Source: Deinococcus indicus
Lineage (GTDB): Bacteria > Deinococcota > Deinococci > Deinococcales > Deinococcaceae
NCBI RefSeq assembly: GCF_002198095.1
Contig: NZ_NHMK01000009.1
Location: 310,001-374,000, forward strand
Length of the DNA stretch: 64,000 nt
Direction: 5' to 3'
Made by a program: the position numbers and the translations under genes
Shown: positions 60,301 to 64,000 of the stretch, piece by piece
Position numbering within the stretch: the stretch's first letter is position 1
Layout of the letters: each line of letters begins with the position of its first letter
The notes under the pieces: model-generated
Database searches by the model: none
The model's input: only the letters and a program-made list of their open reading frames with translations
What the model was told of the DNA's origin: nothing

Positions 60301-61175
60301 AGGTCCACGCCGCCCGTCGCGGTGACCGGGCCGTTCCAGCCGCGTCCCGCCAGTTGCAGGCGGATGTCGTCGCCCCGGTGCGTGGCGGTCCCGGCGATGC
60401 CGGTCACGGTCACGAAGTCCGCCTCCGGCACGCGCAGGCTGGCGTCCGTGACCTTCAGGTCACCGCGCACCGGCCCGCTGCCCAGCACGTACTGCCCACT
60501 GATCCGGCCGCCCGTCACGCCCGGCCAGTAGTGGTTCAGGACCCGCGCGTCCGCGTCGAGGTCCACCGTGAACACGTTGCCGTCCGGCCCCTCGGTCACG
60601 CGCAGGTCGGCGTTCAGTTCGCCCTCGCCGGTCGCGCCGCGCAGCCGCGTCCGCCCCTGCTCCTGCGTGACCCGGAACCGGCCGTCCGGCACGTTGATGC
60701 CGCGGCCGTCCACCGACACCTGCGAGTCCTGCACGTCCACGCCGGCCAGCACGACCTTCCAGCCGCCGCCGCCCCCGCCGCCACCCGGACCGCCCAGCAG
60801 GTCCGCGAGGTTCAGGCGCACGTCCGCGCCGCGCGCCGACACGTTCAGCCGCACCGTCCGCGCGAACGGATCGACCGACGCGACCGTCACGCCCACCGAA
60901 CCGGCGCGGCCCGTCACGCCCGGCAGCTTCACCTGCGCGCCGCCCAGCGTCGGCGCCCACAGCGGCCCGCCCACCCGGTCGGCCGAGATCACGTCCCCAC
61001 CGAACCGGGACAGCAGCGCGCCGCCCAGCAGGGCCGGCAGGAACGCCGCGACCAGCAGCAGCGCGCCCAGCACGCCCAGCACCCACGGCCAGCGGCGGCG
61101 GGTGGGCGGCGGGCCGCCGGGGGTCGGTTCCTCCGGTCCGGTCAGGTCCTCCGCTCGCCGGTCCTCACCCGTCAC
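51324..61175 (-). CDS. tamB: Giant TamB-like inter-membrane lipid transfer / autotransporter assembly protein
   Basis: 3283 residues, over twice E. coli TamB (1259). A membrane anchor is at about 30-52 (WVLGVLGALLLVAAFLPAL). Most of the protein is a very long run of beta-rich repeats with patterns like LxVxGxLxxxxLxATG, expected to form a hydrophobic groove spanning the envelope. The C-terminal DUF490 domain ends with strand-like YLQYQVDLNGNGLIDAAYS and FKAGYNLNTRTNVSLGLESGD, and GVTYRIGG as the last strand. A hydrophobic groove spanning the thick Deinococcus envelope could explain the length. The GTG start lacks a Shine-Dalgarno and overlaps the stop of a 25-codon leaderless ORF as GTGA. A terminator follows. 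Confidence 0.92.
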   Translation of the reverse strand: MTGEDRRAEDLTGPEEPTPGGPPPTRRRWPWVLGVLGALLLVAAFLPALLGGALLSRFGGDVISADRVGGPLWAPTLGGAQVKLPGVTGRAGSVGVTVASVDPFARTVRLNVSARGADVRLNLADLLGGPGGGGGGGGWKVVLAGVDVQDSQVSVDGRGINVPDGRFRVTQEQGRTRLRGATGEGELNADLRVTEGPDGNVFTVDLDADARVLNHYWPGVTGGRISGQYVLGSGPVRGDLKVTDASLRVPEADFVTVTGIAGTATHRGDDIRLQLAGRGWNGPVTATGGVDLKAQNWQVTADAAPTVAGLAGALGTTGDGALKLRVTAGGWSTVRVKAFAQGAGTVAGVGFRDANAEYTFLSEDGNVATQTNDLAFSAVTSLAGSDQRLEGRWALGRAGRASLAGAFGQKPLNVDATIDARNVLTLSGEGLGGPLSGTLALSGVKLNAVLNPTYGAVQARVAVSGTPDDLRATVSGAQAGPFTGLSGSGALDNRGLRVDLGAARIDLNREFRGTWQAQGLSGSGIILSGRGRLDLTGGDVTGQLEATVPGVRDTLAGPLNLNYTRQRGTFRSGAQVLTWNGDSFGVQARNLAVTGGLDLSGDVTVTTALKAFGTLRATGAGVNLTATARGTSASLRGSAGGVTVLADTQLQAPYLTTARVQGADIGGVLSVDDGVRFTLTTAGDTARGVIDGDRWDATGRVNLAALRPLVNVDGLSGTLDLNLAGQGGSARVNAGALGAAVTGTLTRAGGPLNADLRVAYAGAQAALSGRVYPDVQARGRVSAQGQTLSLGVAGGYGDLRARVTGQTGPLSFGGVTLPAQRVNLSGTLTPRLTASGTWGDLNATYDAATGLARVTGAQALTAFGQAGRVQGRATWGPGPGGTFRGAVAASGVLDQYAVTLNGPWDDLNLLLTDGEGLRARGTASLPAGRYDVDVSGPLGGGLFVDGNVQGTGLEPRGNVTVTDAQGGRAQVQLQGFDNLNVQAQGLTLGGQTLRGDLSAVNGVLNGTLKAGPLDVRAVNGQLRVSGELAGQTVLATGKVTLPATLENLNLRVTGPYFTARAGGGVADLRGTLTLNAQSYGSGGATLSVPAQSFPLTGSLTGARVSVGGLTYRSGAWSGALGARYALGGQPGTLRVLGEDTRLSVAPTGPVTGRVTVLPALGGAVSADLTAVRALLPAAVRAQVVAGRLTASLSPTGAVLGTTGTRYLGDPLDLNARVDWAGGLRASGTLTHPGTRLPVRFDGRALTVSGAALDARVLTPVLAGASGRATLTLSLPDLTGPDPLARASGRADVDVRAPGNPPQRAQGRVTLSRGQLSANLSSSLAGSALTLRGPLYPQANATLTLDGLRAALTGRADTALDLRVAGTYQGREVDLNAAARDLRGAANVTLTGTVSGAALNLRGQQGSGAGLNAWRVAGSLSAADLRPLAGVDGRARASLDGTLADLRVQADGEAAGVTFRVPARYAQGRLSVSGADLTLAQGRARLGGTLLPTLNLSAKATLTDWLPGTYTAQLLGTPARPDLRVQGRLSGDAAGLRAAGSQVQARLFGPDYRASFSGNAVRGDLRGRLGGPLGGLLNAALTLNTTYLAGTNELRLNGPVGWRSGRGFTGNLRVQGDVPGGPLDAFLDGDAAGQLRVTALLGTGARQARLTGLLPADLPLRPGGTLDLQRLDLGALWGRAEQLSVTGRAALGGGSWADLTATLNGDLLDTGGDLSGQLGVTYRAGNGSVRLNGERVSGGAVLEGGAYRVTLRAGTTQAPLRLARLLPPGLGVNALTATGTLDARGTLSGGPAEVTARNLALRGEQAQGGPFSLYGRATYRPGSGQLDADLSGSLRGGVLRASGALPGGLRVTARDVDTAYLNAVSLGRGELGADLTLRGAVTDPAAQGTLTLRTDTLDGRVTVAGRAASPSLNARVDLRGGASGTVYAEARDLNLAAGRVRARVYGTVTSGGSRADLDLSGVWPDLSGRVQARVAGLPDPLVLSGDGRGGFALGAGRLGRADLTLSGGSGFVPALRGTLALTPLPLLGGAGDLTLRGTLGGTVAAPTVAATVQSRGASAGGVTLADLGGTLSATLDGLRGTLTQAAPAGGEATVATLDGSVLTLAGLRASAAGSDLNMSGTARLDGRADLTVRAAGTLNGQVQATYAARALTLSGALGGPQSLRAALDLRADPTTGWHGTARLTGGPAGVLTRPLVLTAGGRFASPLVQGEGGLLGAGVRVVASAQGAQLRLVDGAGARASGVIELRPRGGVWTLLGAASLTRPELSLSVTPSGPVTDPQATLSVRRGEWRASGVVGLNAADLTVSDGLKDGALRWRDAGLEADLPGLNLGRLGVRGVGGLLTASGRVQTGTLDGQAQLNVTDLSSPYRVPYLDLPLAGNLNAAVTLRGGRAQVSGAADLPAGTLTFTAAQGGQDWTGQLAGTLRAGPGSIGLDVRADAAGLTGQVSADRYPLDIAGQALTLGGTLRLDGQTFRADLRGVNAMGEAAVTASGGLGDLLPALEGPLAVRSTGDGYSVRALLDNVEIRNLKIAPDLSGRVSGEANLRDGGGTFVIRSDTLKVGPKVLPARLEGTQVAGDWRIRGFLGESDFTAGLGGGEVFGQGTLRALPVGAVVGAFAGTSPGEGVVTGAARFRFPLADPLAGRVSVVAERIRVSATSGEGESAVTETLTGTGTLEYAARELRGVNIQLAGAGTWDVRGQYTRERVDLSAQFTDTTFTPALVLIPSVAALDPNLKGSLTVSAAGTYERPRGLIRAQNLTGAVAGLSVQVPQFAGDLPDSGAFSGGGTVRTGGTVGSDGRVTLAGQLTLGRLSGTRVDFTGLLAPQVLGALPDTTVTLAQQEDRWTLSGLSRSNAAASGPGTLTLSGDLAPRWDLTLTARNYNLPLAIIYGRESAVNADLRAVDDGTNIRVSGAADFTRLILGRVNAPATLPAPGQAGPADDGNGRTTDNFVSPLPEALTTFPAPVTDAQERPARPFLERLLLDDIPIRAPNGIRIDENLVRAEFTGNLLVSGSGARPRLTGELRSQRGFVYLRENEFTLNDSVVTFGGENLYPKFDVGASGLVTATPAGADSLRQRVPVTLNLKGEFTTRTDGSNVLDLTTTLRCTQDSPDCADPTTGAPYSEAELYALVATGVPNLTNLNLGALGSSALQTTLNVFILGELERTLATAFGLDVFRLTPQLSNADGTLGATITLGSYLTRDLYLQYQVDLNGNGLIDAAYSTPDNRFTFRVTTPLNGLNLQSIRPSFKAGYNLNTRTNVSLGLESGDADRGTKFRFGVTYRIGGR

Positions 61176-61249
61176 GGACGGACCCGGCCACGCCCGCCGG
61201 ACGACGCGCCTGCCCCCACCTTCACACCCATCGTCGCTTCCAGCCGCAT
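61172..61249 (-). CDS. Leaderless upstream ORF coupled to tamB
   Basis: 25 codons beginning MRLEATMGVKVGAG, Gly/Arg-rich at the end. TAGAAT (61257-61262) ends seven bases before its ATG. Its TGA overlaps the tamB GTG. Since tamB lacks a Shine-Dalgarno, ribosomes would arrive through this ORF. Confidence 0.5.
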   Translation of the reverse strand: MRLEATMGVKVGAGASSGGRGRVRP

Positions 61250-61354
61250 TCCCCGCATTCTACGCAGCCGGGCGTGAACGCCGCACCCACTCCATCCTCA
61301 CGCAACCGTCAGAAAGCCACCCTTGCGGCGCGCCCGACCCGTTACCATGACCGC

Positions 61355-61618
61355 ATGCGCCTGACCGCCCTCATCACCGGCACCGTGCAGGGCGTCGGCT
61401 ACCGACGCTACGTGCAGCGCCACGCCCGCGACCTGAAGCTCGCCGGGTACGCCGAGAACCTCAGCGACGGCCGCGTCGAGATCGTCGCCGAGGGCGCCCG
61501 GCCCGAACTGGACCGCCTGCTGCACTGGCTGCGCCTCGGCCCGCCGCACGCCCAAGTCAGCGACGTGCAGACCAGCTACAGCGAACGCACCGGCCTGAAC
61601 GACTTCCACGTGTACTGA
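61355..61618 (+). CDS. acyP: Acylphosphatase
   Basis: 87 residues matching the family: VQGVGYRRYVQRHARDL with the catalytic Arg, and GYAENLSDGRVEIVAEG with the catalytic Asn. It hydrolyses acyl phosphates such as 1,3-bisphosphoglycerate. TACCAT lies six bases before the ATG (leaderless). Confidence 0.95.
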   Translation: MRLTALITGTVQGVGYRRYVQRHARDLKLAGYAENLSDGRVEIVAEGARPELDRLLHWLRLGPPHAQVSDVQTSYSERTGLNDFHVY

Positions 61619-61657
61619 ACGTGCGGGGTGAGGCGCCCACCGGCCCACCCCGCACGT
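61619..61657. terminator. Bidirectional stem between acyP and the WGR gene
   Basis: ACGTGCGGGGTG (61619-61630) pairs with CACCCCGCACGT (61646-61657), a perfect 12-bp stem between convergent genes. No T-run. Confidence 0.7.
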
Positions 61658-61670
61658 CCTGCGCCCCTGC

Positions 61671-63086
61671 TCAGCCCACGCGGCGGATGTCGCCCACCAC
61701 GCGGTAGAAGCCCCCGGCGTCCACGAGGTCGTCCACGAGGTACGTGGCGCCCGCCTGGCGGAGGTTGCGGGGGAACTGCACGTTCCACGCGTGGTAGCCG
61801 GGGGTGGTGGGGCGCACGCGCAGGCGGGTGCCGTCACGCTCGCAGACCAGCCGCACGCCCTGGCCGCTGTCGGCAGTGACGGCCAGCTGCGTCAGGGGCG
61901 CACTGGCCTGCGCGGCCGCGGCGAGTTTCACGTCGCGGGGGGCGGGGGCCTCGCCACGCTGCGCGGCCTGGATCGCCTCGGGGCTGGCGTCCAGGGCGGC
62001 CAGAATGCCGCTGCTGGTCACGAGGTACAGCCGCCCGCCCGCGTACTGCATGCTCAGCGCGCCGCCCACCCCGCTGCCCAGTTTCCACAGGCGCTCGCCC
62101 GTGCGGGTGAAGCAGTACACGGCGCTGCCGCTGTCCCCGGCGAACACGTACTCGCCGCCGGGGCTGGTGGCGCAGGACAGCACGGCGGCGTCGCAGGCGT
62201 AGTCCTGCGCGTGCTCGCCCGCCTTCGTGAAGCGCTGGATCAGGTTCTGGGTGGTACCCGCGTACAGGTCCTGGCCGTCCTGCCAGCCGAACAGCACGCC
62301 GCCGCGCGTCTTTGCCTGCCACAGCGGGAGGCCGCTGGTGCGGTCGTACATGCCCACGCCGGTCGAGTGCCCGTAGTACACGCCCCCGTCGTCCACGCGG
62401 ACCATCCAGCCCATCTTGCCGCCGGTGGCGACGTTCGCCCACTGCTGGTCGCTCTCGGCGTCGAAGGCGAACACGTTGCCGTTCCAGTCGCTGGCGGCCA
62501 GGGTGCCCGCGTGGATGTCCAGCCACAGCAGCGCCGAGCTGCCCTCGACCTCGTACGCCACGAAGGGCAGTTTGCCGCTCAGGTCGTACACGTTCCCGTC
62601 GTCGCAGCCGGCGAAGGTCCAGCGGTCGTCGCGCACGAGGCATTTCACGCCGTCGGGCAGGGTGAACGAGCGCTGCACCTCGCCGTCCGGGCTCAGGGCG
62701 TGCACCTGCCCGGCCTCGTTGCCCACCCAGACCTGATCGTCGTCCGCGAAGATGCCGAACGCGGTGGCTTTCGTGCTGAACTTCCACAGCAGCGGCGCGC
62801 CCCGGCGGGTGGTGGGGCGGGTCTCGGTGAAGGTGCGGCGCACGACCTCGCGTTTCTGGCGCACGCCCTGCACGGCGTCCTCGTAGCCCTTGCGGCGTTT
62901 TTCCTTCAGTTTCTTGTCGGCTTCCGCCTGGGCCTTCTCGGGGCTGGGGAAGGTCTTGCGTTGCGTCTGGCCGTCGGTGCCGATGCGGCCGTAGCGGACG
63001 GTCAGGTCGGCGCCGTCCACGGTCACCTCGTAGAACTTGTGCTCAGCTCCGTTCGGATCTGAATACTCCAGATATGTTACAGACAT
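61671..63086 (-). CDS. WGR-domain protein with PQQ/WD-like beta-propeller
   Basis: 471 residues. An N-terminal WGR domain (residues ~5-70: KFYEVTVDGADLTVRYGRIGTDGQ, then FPSPEKAQAEADKKLKEKRRKGYE) is joined to a beta-propeller with repeated W/D-containing blades (VWVGNEAGQVHALSPDGEVQ, LAASDWNGNVFAFDAES, YAGTTQNLIQRFTKAGEHA, VFAGDSGSAVYCFTRTGE). WGR domains bind DNA ends or poly-ADP-ribose-related complexes in PARPs and bacterial regulators. The start ATG 63086 follows TACAAT by six bases (leaderless). Function unknown; DNA-damage sensing is a guess. Confidence 0.85.
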   Translation of the reverse strand: MSVTYLEYSDPNGAEHKFYEVTVDGADLTVRYGRIGTDGQTQRKTFPSPEKAQAEADKKLKEKRRKGYEDAVQGVRQKREVVRRTFTETRPTTRRGAPLLWKFSTKATAFGIFADDDQVWVGNEAGQVHALSPDGEVQRSFTLPDGVKCLVRDDRWTFAGCDDGNVYDLSGKLPFVAYEVEGSSALLWLDIHAGTLAASDWNGNVFAFDAESDQQWANVATGGKMGWMVRVDDGGVYYGHSTGVGMYDRTSGLPLWQAKTRGGVLFGWQDGQDLYAGTTQNLIQRFTKAGEHAQDYACDAAVLSCATSPGGEYVFAGDSGSAVYCFTRTGERLWKLGSGVGGALSMQYAGGRLYLVTSSGILAALDASPEAIQAAQRGEAPAPRDVKLAAAAQASAPLTQLAVTADSGQGVRLVCERDGTRLRVRPTTPGYHAWNVQFPRNLRQAGATYLVDDLVDAGGFYRVVGDIRRVG

Positions 63087-63148
63087 AATTCTATTGTAAC
63101 TGACCTCTCGATGGGCAGGCAAGCGAATCCGAGCTGAGCCCCAACTGA

Positions 63149-63303
63149 TACGGACTCCGATTGAATGGCCTGTAAAGCCCGTTCAATCGGAGCGGATGCG
63201 ACTCGTAGAGGTGCTCCGCAGAGAAGGAGAGAAACGGGTTCCGGACGTGGAGCCGGCGATCCGGTGAAGTTCCGGATTGTTGGCGAAACGAACGGAATCC
63301 GTA
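63149..63303 (+). repeat. T1 element (copy before the winged-helix gene)
   Basis: 155 bp with ends TACGGACTCCG and CGGAATCCGTA. TGA flanks both sides (63146-63148, 63304-63306). It lies in the gap between the divergent WGR and winged-helix genes. Confidence 0.9.
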
Positions 63304-63405
63304 TGAGGCGCATGTCCACGGTTGAACAGGGAAGCCTGACGCGACCCTGGGCGATTTTCAGAATCCCGGCTTTCAACTGAAAATTGAAGTTCGCAGAATG
63401 AGGCC

Positions 63406-64000
63406 ATGCCCGCCACACCCGACACCCGACACCCACCCGAGGCCCTGCACGTCACGACCCCCGCCCAGGCCGACGCCCTGATGGACTTCACGTACGGCGC
63501 ACGCCTCCTCGAACAGTTCCTGACCCCCACCACCGCCAGCAGCGCCGCCTACGCCCTGAACGAGCCCGCCAACCGCGTCACCTACCACGTCTGCAAGCTG
63601 CGCGACTGCGGCCTGCTGCGCGTCGCCGGGCACCACGGCAAACGCGTGCAGTACGTCGCGGCCGCCCGCACCTTCCACGTCCCGCGCACCCTGGTCCAGC
63701 TCGACGAACCCCTGACCGTCATCGGCCCCGCCATGCGCGAGATCACCGCTGCCTACGCCCACGCCATCCTCGACTGGCAGACCCGTCAGGGCCACCCCGG
63801 CAGCGGGGACGACCTCACCATCCACCTGGGCCGCGGCGCGCCCGACACCCGCACCGACACCGGGGTTTTTGCGCCCGCCATGCGGATGCGCACCGTGCAA
63901 CTCAGGCCGCAGCAGTACCGCGCCGCACAGGACGCCATCAACGACATCCTCGACCGCCTGAACACCGACGAACCGGGAGAGACCGAAGACACGCGCACGA
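63406..64000 (+). CDS. ArsR-like winged-helix regulator (partial, runs past window end)
   Basis: The open frame continues past the last base. The N-terminal ~110 residues form a winged helix (GARLLEQFLTPTTASSAAYALNEPANRVTYHVCKLRDCGLLRV, then GKRVQYVAAARTFHVP), typical of ArsR/HTH_20-type regulators. The rest is helical. CAGAAT lies six bases before the ATG (leaderless). A small dyad, TTCAA (63372-63376) with TTGAA (63384-63388), sits upstream and could be an autoregulatory site. Confidence 0.8.
   Translation, partial: MPATPDTRHPPEALHVTTPAQADALMDFTYGARLLEQFLTPTTASSAAYALNEPANRVTYHVCKLRDCGLLRVAGHHGKRVQYVAAARTFHVPRTLVQLDEPLTVIGPAMREITAAYAHAILDWQTRQGHPGSGDDLTIHLGRGAPDTRTDTGVFAPAMRMRTVQLRPQQYRAAQDAINDILDRLNTDEPGETEDTRT

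Overview
The window looks like chromosome from a Deinococcus species. The DNA is very GC-rich, so almost every gene casts long antisense shadow ORFs. Gene content fits: a giant TamB, a short Mfd, SARP-like TPR/winged-helix regulators, MdtJI, a WGR protein and a valS T-box. Many start codons sit 5-7 bases after a TANNNT -10 box, the leaderless pattern established for Deinococcus. No rRNA, tRNA, CRISPR array, transposase or prophage was seen.

Layout. 1-3.5 kb: cytochrome c maturation genes (thioredoxin-like, ccdA, ccmA, ccmB; minus strand), punctuated by a small repeat called T1 here. 3.5-11.8 kb: PBP1A, a response regulator, a diguanylate cyclase, thymidine kinase, rpmE, an ADP-ribosylglycohydrolase and small conserved proteins. 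11.9-15.3 kb: T-box and valS. 15.4-24 kb: cysteine desulfurase, a PASTA pseudokinase, an AlsT symporter and three regulators (MerR/TipAS, WYL, SARP-like). 24-27 kb: an amino-acid ABC permease and binding protein separated by an mdtJI pair with a structured leader. 27.4-30.1 kb: Tat-exported molybdenum hydroxylase of IorAB type. 30.2-34.3 kb: PadR pair, lipoprotein, NDH-2. 34.5-40 kb: GAF regulator divergent from a coxSLM-type (form II) hydroxylase operon. 40-51 kb: MliC-like protein, Mfd, two divergent polytopic membrane proteins, DUF305, TrhO, ABC-F. 51-61 kb: tamB. 61-64 kb: acylphosphatase, WGR/beta-propeller protein, and a winged-helix regulator cut by the window end.

Most notable signals. 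(1) T1, a 155-bp non-autonomous element with terminal inverted repeats, is flanked in each of five well-preserved copies by an identical TCA or TGA triplet. It has inserted into stop codons and start/stop overlaps without destroying them, and it carries a Shine-Dalgarno next to a junction-made ATG. (2) A second 168-bp element, T2, lies between T1 pieces at two loci, once with a 5-bp duplication. (3) Four genes without a good Shine-Dalgarno (tamB, the ABC permease, an unknown membrane protein and iorA) are each preceded by a tiny ORF that starts 6-7 bases after a -10 box and overlaps the main start. (4) mdtJI is preceded by a 29-codon ORF ending in a Pro-Pro-Pro-Gly context that runs into a hairpin.

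All functional calls are from reading the translated sequence; no database search was run.
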